In this document: positions 11,291-23,600 of the stretch, one piece after another
How positions within the stretch are numbered: position 1 is the first letter of the stretch
Layout: each line of letters starts with the position of its first letter
The notes under the pieces: model-generated
What the model was told of the DNA's origin: nothing
The model's input: the letters and a program-made list of their open reading frames with translations, nothing else
The model's database searches: none
From: Chionis minor
Taxonomy: Eukaryota; Chordata; Aves; Charadriiformes; Chionididae
Assembly: GCA_013398295.1 (NCBI GenBank)
Contig: VZSF01011129.1
Location: forward strand, 1 to 64,000
Reading direction: 5' to 3'
Length of the DNA stretch: 64,000 bases
Made by a program: the position numbers and the translations under genes

Positions 11291-14200
11291 TGCAAATTTA
11301 ATGTTGTTCGGGAGATTGGGAGCAACGGCAGCCGAGGTGGGTCTCCCCGGGCAGAGAAAACCAAGGGAGAAGCACTGGGGGCTTCAGGGCCACAGGGTGC
11401 GTCCACTGGGCTTGTGGACCATCCACCCCTCACCATCCACCCACCACTGTCGCCTGGGCCTGCAGAGTTCCGGGGGGAAATAAAACAGTTTGCCTCAAAA
11501 AAGAGTTTGTAATCGTGACAGACAAAACTACTACGCTTCTCTCGTTAAAGAAACACCCAACAAATCACCACATTGCTGAAGGCAAGCTTGGTGATGATGA
11601 AGGAGATGTACTGGCCCAATTCCACTCCTTTGCTTACTGCAATACAAGGTATATTCAAAAAAACCACTGTCAACAATAGCTGAAATGTTAAAAAGTCGCG
11701 TAAAATCATAAAAGCAGATGGCAGTCTTGGAATCAGTGTGGATTTACACCTCGGAAATACTATTTGAGGACCAAAGGCATAATCCAGAACAAAAATTAGT
11801 GCTGAAAGCAGGATTCATATATTTGAGATCCACCTATATAGTCGTCAAATAGACACCTCATTTTTTATTCTAAGTGCCTCTATGGGCCTAACAGATGTGC
11901 TTTTTTGGAGCCACCTTGGAAGGAAAGGAGGGGGAAAGAAGGGGAAAACTTGACCTTGGCTACTGCAACTGTAAGAGCTGCATGCTTTTCTTTGGAACCC
12001 AGAGCAGAAGTCAGAGCCTGCATTATGTGCCCAGATGCTTTTATGGTTAATTGGGGGAGCTCATTCTTTCTGGACCAGGCAGCGCACATAGCAGGGAGGG
12101 AAATAGAGCAAACCAAAGGAAAAACCTTGAGCGCTCAGTCCCAAGGAGCTCTGAGAAGAGAGAAGGCCCAGGAAAGCAGCAATTGGGAAATACTGAAAAC
12201 GTATTCAAAGCAATGATGAAGCTGCAGTTGCCAACTACAGGAGAAACAGAAAAGACCCTCCAGTTCTTGCGCAATTACTCATGACCTACTTTCTCCTGCC
12301 ACCTCCACCAGGCACACAGAGATTCACCAGAGAACAGATATCTCTTGAACACAGACAGCATGGCCGCATTTATGCACACATCCATGAACGGCCTCGGCTC
12401 ACTCTTCCAAGAATCGACACTACCACTGCTAATCAACATACATAGGTACATGGACTGCATTAGCTGACAGCCAGCAATGCCGTGACTGGGGTGATACCAC
12501 CACAAGTACTTCTGTCTTCGTTGTTTTTTAGAACAAGCTCAAGAAATTGGGCCTATGAAAAATGAAGATGAGAAAAAAAAAGTTACTTTGTCACAGATAT
12601 AGGTAGAAAAAAGTAGAAAACAGATAAACAAGGATTTCAAAAGTGGTCCTCAACAGCTCAAACTTCACCTCAGATCCAGAACTGCTTAACAGTGACACTT
12701 GTACTTGGAGATACAAAGAAAGTGCAATTACAAATCTGAAAAAATAAGAATTCATGGAGAAGGAATTGAATCACAAGAGACATGTAGAACACACGTAATA
12801 CCATCAACCATGAACAGAAATGACAGATTTCTTCAATAAAGTCTGAGGAGGAAAAGGACGGTTGGGCATCATTTCAGAATACCATGGAGATGATGTCACG
12901 GCTCCCACGGACGGGAAGCAGATGAAGCTTCAGCCTTGAGAATCAAGAGTAAAATCAACAGCTGAGAGTCACGTACATACACGGTGCTCTGCAATGTCAC
13001 AGCCCGGCACCTCACTTCTATCAGAAGCTTCTGGTTTCACCAGAGACCAATACCCAGGTCCTGAAACGGCACTCTTAGGTGGCAACCAACCGGCGTAAAG
13101 AGCAGGGAGCATCTGAGAGAAATCCTAAGAGGCATTTTGTTATCAAAAAGTACGTGTAAACAGTAGCAGGGAAGAATGAAAAGAATTAGTGAAATAAGGC
13201 TGTAAATATGCAATAATGAAAAAAACAAAAAAGGAAATAGCTAGCAAAGAGGTTTCTAATGTATGAGGAAAATGGGTTGAAAGAACTGTGGTGTAAATAC
13301 AGCTCATACCTCTAAATGCAAGCCCAGAGTTCGACTAGAAACTTGTGATTTTCCTTGGTCTCTTGAAAGCTAATTTCATTTTCGACTGTTCTTAGAAAAT
13401 GCAAGCTTTGCCCCCAGAGAGAAAACAGAGCTGAAAGCTACTCAAAACACTGCTTTTAAAGTGACAGATGTGGCCAAGACATCTCCTGTCCCTAGAGGCT
13501 TCGCTCGGACACTGGCCGATGGAAGGGAAAATGCTTGTGAAACTTCAGAACTGAGCTCCGCCAGCTGTGCAGTGCCCAAGGGCTCTGTCTCGCCCTGCCT
13601 CCACACACACTTGGGTTAGAAATGCTACTTTTGTCCAGAAATACCAACCTCAAGGCCTGAACCGGCAGCTGGTGGTGAGCAAGGTCTGCAGCTCTCCTGG
13701 TGCCATTGGCAAGCTGCTTCAGAACTGTATTGCTGTTACAGTGTACACAATACTTACATCGCTGAACTGCTAAGTAGGAACTTACCCTCAAATCGAAATA
13801 ATTTTAAATAACAACATAGAAAGAGTGTAATATAATGTGCATGTAGGTACATTGTACTACAGAGGTTAACTTCAGAAACAATTCCGACAAATGTCCCGAG
13901 AAACAGTCTGACATTCTTGCTCCTGTCACTGTTCAATCCTTTGACTTTTGATTTTTATCAAGTCTTTTTCATAAAGAATAAACCCTTCCTTTTTCTCCGC
14001 AACAAGGTAGCTTCTTCATGAGAAATATCTCGTTTTGGTTAAGTAGGCTTGGAGGGGGGCAGAGAGTTCATTGCTGTTAGTTGGGGGACTCTGAACGTGG
14101 GAGCCCAAGGAGTTTTCTTGTTCTAAAACTCCAGAATAGTGAGCCAAACCAGAAAGGGAGCAACTGCAAGCACTCTTCGCTTTGGAAAGTCACTATGAAA

Positions 14201-15444
14201 AGTGATTTTCTGTAACCTCACAATCAGTTGCCAAACATTTCTTTTTTTTTTTCCCCCCAGACCCAGTGCGTTAATATATAGAATTCAGCTGGCACGTATT
14301 TGGGCTAATTCTACAGGACCTCTGCAGGAGACAAGAGCTTCCTTAATTGTTCGTAAATCTCCATTCCTTCAGTGCCTTTTCCTCAGCTTTCTAGGTAGTT
14401 CTTTTGCAGTCTCGGTAACTCCCTGTCTGTATCTGCCTATCCCTACCCTCCTTTTCCCCATCTTTTTCCTAATCTTCTGTAAGAAATCATCATGGGGTTG
14501 GCAACTTCCATCTTCCCCAAACCACCAACAATTTTATATTTCAGAATGCATATAGCTGGTGCCACGTGGAATGGAAACAGGCGTAGTTCACTGCATCACC
14601 AGCCCGTCACTGTAGCCAGATGGAGCTAGGTCTGTCTTAGGAATCTGCCTTCTAAGCTACAGAAGCTTCTTATAAGAGACCTTTTTTACATCCTCTAACT
14701 CCTCTTCATTTCCCTCTCTTTAAGAAGAACATAGTCTGTGGTCCTGCTGTGCTGTGTCTGTCCTTGAATTCATCCCACCTTGCATCTAGGCCTCAAAACC
14801 TCTTCTTTTATTCTGGAGCCCCACTAGAATACCTTTTCCACGGATGCTAAAATAGAGCAGCGTTGGTCACAGGAACTTCCTTCCCTAATCTTGCAACACT
14901 GAAATTGTTCGTTATACAGTAATAAAATCAAAAGAAAAGAAAAACAAGAAGATTGGTCTGTGGAAAGCCATAGGACAGTAGGAATTGTCAACAATTCACC
15001 AGCAGCGGTATTCCAATAATTAAAAATTCTTCATACAAGGATCCTAAGTCCCTTTCCTCAGTAAAGATCATAAAGAGTTTTCTAACAGATAATGAATTTG
15101 ATATATAACAGTCAAAACTCTGTTTCGTCTGGGCAAAAGTCAGTCATTCCCCATGTACTATGAGTAGCTGCAGTCATTAGTCATTTTTTATGAAGCACAA
15201 ATTCCTCTCCTGTTCTGTCCTTGCTTGTCTCCTCAAATTTCCTTCTAATTTCATAAAATTTGTCCTCTCTTTGTGTCAGAGAGGTAATTCCATACCCCTG
15301 TGATTTCACTGCCTGGTTCAAGTGCACACAAACTATAGAATCAAACAGAAGATTTTGGCTTCATGTGGTTATATCACTGATCTAATTTATGATACCAAAG
15401 TAGTAACCCTGAGTTTAGCAATCAAACTGGAAGAGGTTAGAATA
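11291..15444. other. Non-coding DNA, no gene seen
   Basis: AT-rich sequence without recognisable coding exons. A strong polypyrimidine acceptor is present on the plus strand at 14240-14262, a long T-run then CCCCCCAG. The sequence after it stays open in one frame to about 14555 but resembles nothing known. No CR1 or LTR copy is recognised in this part. Confidence 0.35.
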
Positions 15445-15665
15445 CACATTCAGAAGAAATTGTTCACTCTGAGGGTGGCAACGCACTGGAACAGGCTGCC
15501 TAGAGAAGTTGTGGATGCCCCATCCCTGGAAGTTTTCAAGGCCAGGCTGGATGAGGCTTTGAGCAACCTAGTCTGGTGGGAGGTGTCCTTGCCCATTGCA
15601 GGGGTGTTGGAACTTGATGATCTCTAAATCCCTTCCAACCTAAAGCGTTCTATGATTCTGTGATT
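15445..15665 (+). mobile_element. CR1 LINE 3' end
   Basis: Clear match to the avian CR1 3' end in plus orientation. It has the gagggtggcaacgcactgg block, then ctggaacaggctgcc, gttttcaaggccaggctgg and gaacttgatgatctc, and finally the terminal ctatgattctgtgatt octamer-type repeat. It is 5'-truncated as usual for CR1, leaving about 220 bases. It is non-functional; the apparent open frame over it is a decayed tail. Confidence 0.93.
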
Positions 15666-17403
15666 AGATTAGTAAAACACCCTTAAGTTAGTAAGTCATA
15701 CTTTTTTTTTTTCAGTTAAATGATATTCCTTGTGTAATTCCTAAAAAGAAAATACTAGTCTTGAACTATAAATTCAATACATATCAGTATTTTACATGAG
15801 TCAGGGGTAGCTGAAAATAGAAGTTTGTTATGATAGAATAATAGAAATCAACATTCCAAAGTAATAGAAAGCTTTTCAGTCACAGAACAAAAGTTCTTCA
15901 GATATATTTTGTTTAGATGCTTGTGGCTGTTTTAATTTGACCTCAAGCCAATGAAACACTAGAAGTAAACTAACTTAAAAAAAGAAGTATGCAGATTTTT
16001 TGCAAAAAATACATCAATATGAATGTGGAGACCCATCTGGCAATAATACAGCATTAAAATGTGCATCATATTGCCTGACTTAGTATGTGTATGTGAGCCT
16101 TTAATAAGGGCCTCTTAAGTACTTCAGCCCTACTAAGAATCTTCCATGGAGAGTTTATTTCCAAGGAATTAGGCTAAATGTTACTAAAATTCTACTCTTG
16201 CTGTCTGAAAATAGTTTCTCTCTGGTTGCCTCTCTTTAAGTTATCCCCAGCTTCAATAAGAACATTTCTTGGAGCTGCCGCCCCAGTCTTCTTGTTATGG
16301 GTGCGATCCAGCGCGTTGCCAAGACGTGCTGAGCTCTCCTCAGGAGTGCCAAGACCCCACTGATTCCAGCGGATACTCGGCACCGTTCGTTACCGAGCGC
16401 TGAGTGAGTCCTTTGGGCTATAGTCATAGTTTCTTTCCCAAGCCACCCAATCAGAAATTACTTTGCTTCATTCACTCATTTATAATTATAGCTATAAACA
16501 GCCCATACGAGCAAAAGATTAATAGTGTTAGCAAGCATTTTCAGGGTATAATCAGCTGTCGTCCCATAATTACTCAAAAGATTGAGTGAGTGGCTTTGAA
16601 ATTACAAGGAGAGTTACATTCCTTTACCGAGACTGAGCAGCAAGACATGACTGCCCATGAAAAGCCGTGCTAAGTTTCTGTCTGTGGTCCATCTTTTGGC
16701 ATTTATGACATGATTGCTCCAGCCTCAAGGTCCTATCCTGCACTACAGAAGTCAGTGAGCATCACAAGAGAATAAATCCTGCTGACCTGGCCTTAAACCA
16801 GATGCTTTAGACCTGCATCACTGCTTCTGGTGGACACAATCCCCATTTTTTGCTTTCATTGCATTCATTTCTATGTGATTGATATAGGCACAAGAAACTC
16901 AGAATTATATCCTGCAGAGTGTATCTTGTAAACCCTGCTGAATCAGGGTTGATCTTGTAAATATTTCAGTCCCATCACCCAATAAACTATAAAATGCTTC
17001 CCAGAGCCTCAAATGAGAGGTGTTGAAATGGACAATTAATCATAATGACTGATTTAAAGTCTTGCTTTTGTTATAGTTTAGGGATGCAGAAAAGAATATA
17101 ATGGAAAAGGAAGTGACATTCAAGAGAACTGGCTGAAAGAAAAATAATTTTAAACATTTACTGTGGGATTAATAGGAACTAGTGGAAAAATGCGTTTATG
17201 AAATTGTCTGAATTTGGGAGTCTATGTGAGTGTTTGTGTCTGTCAACAAACCATCGTAATGTAAAAAACGTTGCTCTGAAGTAAGCCTGTGGTATTAAAC
17301 AGACTGGAGCGTGTCTCCTGTATGACCAATAGAGGGGGGGAGGTCAGTACGTGTTTTGCAAGGGTTACCCTAAAGCCTTTGTGTTGGTTTTTTTTTCTTT
17401 CAG
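15666..17403. other. Non-coding DNA with a small CpG block
   Basis: AT-rich sequence with a sharply bounded CpG-bearing patch at about 16270-16400 (gtgcgatccagcgcgttgcc, gttcgttaccgagcgctg). The patch ends in a donor-like GTGAGTCC on the plus strand. It is too short to be called a CpG island and no exon is identified. Confidence 0.35.
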
Positions 17404-17628
17404 ATTTCAGAAGTCTCATGGAGACTCCTAGAGTGGCAATTTGGGAAAACCGCTGGAACGGAGAAACATGTCCCACAAGTATTCCCCTACGGGAAGACAT
17501 CAGATTTCATATTCTCTGTTACTGGAATGGTTTTGGTCAAAGTGTCTTTTCTTGCCCCTGCTCTGGGAGTTCTATGGCAGTTCTGCCTGTCCACAATGAT
17601 CTCATTCTCTCCGGCTGACTTGTGGAAG
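17404..17628 (+). other. Candidate exon of an unknown transcript
   Basis: The block is bounded by a strong acceptor (T-run, CTTTCAG ending at 17403) and a strong donor (GGAAG then GTAAGTAG at 17629). Its length is 225 bases, a multiple of three. The first frame is open throughout (75 codons), and another frame is open up to a stop just before the donor. Neither translation resembles a known protein. It may be a long non-coding RNA exon or a chance pairing of splice signals. Confidence 0.25.
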
Positions 17629-20600
17629 GTAAGTAGAAACTGCTGTCTGACACAACCTCATTTTGACAGGTAAGTCTTTTTAGCAATTTAGTTTGATTTA
17701 TAACAAAATTGCTATTAAATTAGTCTTATTTCCTGCTTCCTGTATGATCTAAATGTGGAATCCCAGATGGCCCCAGAACAACTGCAGCATTTCTGGAGCG
17801 TTGGGTTCAAAAGAGAAAGAAAGAAGATGGGCTGGCCATTATTTTGCTGCCTCTAAAGTCCCCTTGCATGCAGCCTTCCAGCTTGCATTTTTCAGCAGAC
17901 ATTGTGTGAAAGAGGGACCACAGGAAAGGTGAGAAAAAGCTAAAAGCCACAGGCCTTACTTAATTTAGTGCCTCTCTGGTTGGTCAAAATATCATATGGC
18001 TTTGCAATACCTAACTATTTTGCCTCTTGACAAGAAAACCTTTTACAGGGAAAAAGAGGTGGTAGCCAATAAAAACAAGGCGGGCAAAGTAAAAATACTG
18101 TCTTTAAATGGACAGTTAAATACAGTTACCAGGAAAGCTGAGGTTGTGAGCAGTGTCCCTGACATGAGCAAGAAAGCAAGAAATGTCATGACTGGATCAG
18201 TAGGAGAATGCGCTTTCAAGCTTAGAAACATTTAGGAGGTAAACACTGTGTTGGAGGTTTTGGGGTTTTTTTCTCATCCTCTTCTCCATCTCGCATTGCA
18301 CGTGCACATAGTTTTATCCGGTAAAAAGCAATATGAAGGGAGGTTACATTCAGATCGCTACTGGAAAATTTTCTCTGCAAAGCAGGGGTCACAACTGTTA
18401 ACTCACACTAGTGCACTTAATCACATAACTCGGTGACCAGTAGGGTAAGTGTGAGAGCAGAACAGATTCAGACCTTTAACACTAAAATGGCCAGGAATTA
18501 CTGAAGCAATGAAAAAGTTTTCAGTTTCGAACTGTGTTCTATGAAAGTGAAATGCATTCAGGCTGGGTTGCTTCTTCTCAATTGTACTTCTTAGGCCAGT
18601 GAGCAAAAGCACACATGCCTTTTTTTTTTAAGGCTGGGAGCTTGACTGTTCTCAGCTTACACAGGAAGGGGCACAGAGGAGGCAAGCTTTGAATAGCAGC
18701 ATAGTTTTGATAAATGTGATCCACTCTGCATTCAAGACAACTTGCCTATCTGCTGTTCAGGGAATGACTAAAATAAATTGAGAACTTCCAATAGATCCTC
18801 AAGAGGGCTCTTTTAAAAAGATTTGGAAATTTAATTATTTTTTAGCACATCACTCAACAGAAGCCAGAAGGATGGCTGCTTTGAATCTTTGAAATAATTT
18901 CTCAGAGACTGCAGTTTGTGCTTCTTTAGTTTGGATGCTCAGGAAGATGAAGTCTCTAGCTAAGATAATTCTTAGCTTGATGACTTGTCAAGGTTGGCAA
19001 AACCTGCCATTGGCAGTACATCTTGCTCCTATACTCTGGGCTTTAGGAGGGTAGTTTCAGAGGTGATCTGGCCACTTCTCTTCCAGATAATCCAAAGCCT
19101 GTACCGTTCAAGGCAACATACAGATTGATTCTACATTAGGGAAAGTGATGGAATAAAATTCCTTCCTATTTAAAGAAAACTAAAGAAACTTACCTTATAT
19201 ATCGGAAGAAGGCAGCAACCTCCTCTAGAATGGGGAGGAACATCATGATGAATAAATAGCAGAAGTCGCAGTGCTCCAGCACTGTGAACAGTGTTCATAA
19301 AATGTTCATAAAATGTTCATAAAATCCCAAGCAGAATTAAGAAAGGGACCAAAATTGCACATAGCCTGAGCATCACATACTGATGAGCCTGGGTGCCTGG
19401 CTTCTGCTCTTCCCTCTTCCTCAGTTTTTCTTCACTCCATCAAGAGGATATGTGTAGTATATAAGGCTGTAGCCAAAATCACTTTCATAGGGCCTAGAAG
19501 AGTAGAAATCACAACAATCAACCTAAGTGTTCTCAGATAAACTGTGCAGGCAGGCTCTGTTCCAGGGTACCTGAAGGAGGAGGGAAACTTGGTAGGCACA
19601 GAGCACACATCCCCAGGATGCTCCTAGTAAATGGCCAGGGAACAGCCATCCTGTTGTCATAGCAAAGAAAAGGGGTAGACCAAAGTCCCCTTTTCTTATA
19701 TCCCTGTAAGGATATTCTTGCCTTTGAGATGTTTACACATGAACAATGTTCTTTGATGTAGCCAGAAAGAAATAAGGAAAAACTTACAGCCTCTATATCT
19801 GATTCTGGCAGGCAGCTACCTAGCAAATTATCACCTCTGGAAAAGCCTTACTTACAGAAAAGTCTTATTAATGTGGCTGTCTCATTGTGCTTACATTCTG
19901 ACTGCTAGAACTCAGAATTCTGCTGAAATAAGGCCTACAGAACTCACTGTGGCTCAGCTGTAATGCTCCCCACAAGCAGTGGAGAATATGGATATTACTT
20001 ATTCTTGCATTTGGGTTCTCAGAATGGGATTTTGTACACCTGATTCCAAAAAAAAAATTTAAAAAAAAAATCAGTAATACTACTTTTGTTACTCTGCTTG
20101 GAAAAGCTATGTAAACATTTGTGTTAAGCTACTAAGTTGTTTCTAACCAGATAGACTTGATGCAAATTATATGATTTATAATTATAAAAAATATCCCTTA
20201 CACCAGTCATTTTCATATTTTTTCCCCTGCATGTATCCTCGTTTTCAAGATGCTGCTTCTTCACTTTTTCTACCAAAATATGCTCATGCAATGTAGCCAG
20301 AGCTATATTAGTACTGTATTAGCCTAAGACTCAGTATAAAAGCTCTGCAGGTCCATACGTGTTTCATTCTAAGGGTTTCATGACAGGGACATGTGGCTAT
20401 CTTTAGCTCAGTCCCCTTCTTTTTTGTATAATCTTTTGTTCTGCCACCACTGCGTGGAGATGACTCAACCATCTGTAAGTCTGCCAGCTGCTCCGACCTG
20501 GAACAGTGCTCAGAAACATCAACACGCCTTTCCAGCCCTTAGTAAAGCATTTCCAGTCATGTGGCTTTCCTCTTTTTTTGGGTTTTGGGTGTTTTTTTTT

Positions 20601-23600
20601 CAAGATCCTTTCGAAGTTGTTCTTTCACAAGATGCAAGAGGCAGATCCCAAGACTGTGGATCACTTAATCCTCTCCCTTTGCATGTATTTTTATGCTAGC
20701 CAGTTGGAGTGTTTGTATCTAAACTGAATGCAGATTGAGGGAATTGTTGGATCAGGCTCCTGGAGGTTAGTGCCATCTGAAAGATTTCAAGCTGCCAGAT
20801 AACATAAAAGCCATGGTGTCCAGTTCTCAAGAGAGGGTCCATGAAAGTCATTTAGAAATTGTATTGTTTACAAGAAACTAGAAGCTACTACAAACGTTAC
20901 TAGTTTCTCATCCCAAGGCATGACAATTATTACCCTTTTTCAACCTTGCCTTCCTAAATAGCACATCCATATTATAAACACCTTTGGAAGTTTTTCAAGA
21001 TAAAAAGTGTTTAGTGAACATCTTTCCTCAGACAGGACCGTGAAGTAATCCTACTAGATTATTATTAATTTGGTTTTATTATTGCTATCAGTTTGGTAAA
21101 TTTGGTATTGTTTGACTCCAGAGGAGCGTCAGGCACACGGTGCACAGTGTTGTAGTGACAGTCTGGAAAAGCGTACTGAGCACCACCTGGGCTAGCAGGG
21201 GACTAGCAATCTGAATGATGATGTTGAGACTACTATTAAATATTTACTGAGCCATCAGGACTCCTTAAATCACTATGTAAAGCTGTTGTGAAGTGTTAGT
21301 ATTGCCACAGGTTATTCATGTTACTCAGTTCTAAGGTTCACCCCTCTAGAGATAGCAATTGTAACCGCCCCAGCTTTACAATTCAAAGAATAGAAATCGC
21401 TGGCTCCAAACCAAAATATAGTCTTTAAACTAGATCATGCTTGAAGTAACCACCAAAGCCAGAGAGCGCACTATGATGAGGTTTCCGAAGGAAAACAAAG
21501 ACAAAATAGAGGCAGAAAAAATTCTGCTCCAAATCACAGAAATTCAAGAAAACTCAAGTACTACTAAAGTCAGACTTCTGCAAAATCTTAGTTGCCGCCT
21601 CTTTCCCTTCTTGGTAGCTCTTGTGGTGTGTTTTTTTTCAAATCAGTATCAGAGAGGATGAAGATTCCTCTTGTTTTAGTAAGAGCAGACCATTTGATGC
21701 GGCTTTTCATATCTTCCTGCTGCAGTTCACGAGCAGCTCAGCTTGCTGTGTATCAACGTGCATTTGTTCTGTTGAATTGTTACAAACAATTCTCTAGTTC
21801 TCAAGCATAATTCTAGGCGTTTATTCCCCCCATGCTCTAGGACTATAACTGAGACAGCCAATGGTGCAGCTGAACATAAGCTTCCATAAACAAATGCTGT
21901 GCGCTTGAACTCAACTGCACGTAGGCCATCCACACACTTTTTCCACTCTGGCTGTTTCTCCCTGCAGCCAATGGGGGAAGATGTTTTGGCCCTAACGCCA
22001 CCACAGATTACTCTACACCAGACTGACGACCGACTGGAGTGGGGAAAAAGCTACTGGTTAAATGTCCCTGGTTTTCAGCCGGCATGCCAAGAGCCTCAGA
22101 CTCCCCCTCTCTTTCGAAAAGATCAGCACTCCCAGGCTGACCCTCAAAGCCGAGCTCTATTTGTGGGAGTGTGTACCCTTCGCCTCTAAAAGACAGGGAA
22201 ATTACTACAGTATTGGAAATTTTACTGGCTGTGTTCGCTTTTCATATAGTGCAGGCAGGGGATATTAGGCAGGGATTTGCTTTACAATCACCGTTTATAT
22301 CATTTTCTCTCTTTTCATCCCAGAGAAAGCCTAACCTTTTTCCCATGGAATTTCTCTTAAGTGAGTCACAGAAGTCAACTGTTGCCCAGGCACTTACAGG
22401 AAAGATGGATTTACATTTTATGTGCGTTTTTAAGAACACTCTCCTGTCACACCATACATCTCAATGACTAAATTAGGTCATTCCTTTGCTTTTTCCTCTC
22501 TTTGCATTGTAGAGGAAAACAGACGTGATTTATCAGTCTGTCATTATGGAGGAGACTTAATTCAGAGTTTGTCCGTCCACTTCAAACTCCACACAAACCT
22601 CAGTCTGTGATTCCCATCATTTTGGGGCTCCATAACTGGAGAGCATGACTGGGCAGAGAAAGGCTTTGATAGTTTGGTGATTAAACATTTTTAAAACACC
22701 TAATTCAGATGATGGATGGATGACAGCAAGAAAGCAGCATCTGCCTGTGGTGTGGTCTCCCCATAACCCACTGAAAAATACTTGGCAGTATGCAAAGATT
22801 CAGAAAACAGGTACTAGCAAATACGCTTTGTTTCTCCACGTATGCTGTGCCTGAGATGGCTGCTCATGACAAGTCACTGTGGGACAGCATATGACGCTGG
22901 CAACAGGACTGGCAGTCACTCTGCGTAACACCTTGGCCCTCCCCAGCTGGCCTGAGATTGCATCCTATATAGCAGTGCTATAGGGAACTCTGTGGCTTTT
23001 CAGTGGTGATAAAGGAAGAAAATATGGCTTTTAAGGAGGTAATTCCTGTGAATGCTTTCCAGCCTACTACAGATTTTAAATTTATGGAGAATTCCATCAT
23101 ATATGAAAATATAAAAACCTTAAGCACAAAATTCCTAGATTAACAGGAGCATCTTCATAATTCTACCTGGCTACTTTTTTTTTTTTTCTTTTGGGAGAAT
23201 ATTTTATATTTTCACGTGAGCAGAGACACTTGATCAGCTGTTCTGACCAGAATGTCACACTGACTGCATTTCTCTTACATACCCTCATATTGCAGCCAAG
23301 AACATGAGTTAGATTTAAACATTTTTGTCCTCAGCAGAGTAAACTGTTGACGCCATGCTGACAGCCTGTTAACAGCAACCAGCTATTAGTGGAATTGCTG
23401 TGGTAGTTTGTAGGAAGGCATTTGCAAGCACTTTATCAATACAGATTTACCTTGGCCACAAAAAGGACAGACAGCATCAGTCGTCGTGGCCTGGGTGCCG
23501 TATTCTTCCTCCTAGCCAAAGAAAAAGCACTTTTCAATCTAAGTTGCAGGTAGATGGCTCAGGTGGAGCAGAAGGCAACAGTCTCAGTGAAGTTTCAGGA

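Noticed and set aside
10361..11483. Long open frames of 225-370 codons across 10.4-11.5 kb on both strands
   Set aside because: They consist mostly of N from the assembly gap and have no evidential value.
15322..15627. 101-codon plus-strand frame
   Set aside because: Its second half is the CR1 3' end translated.
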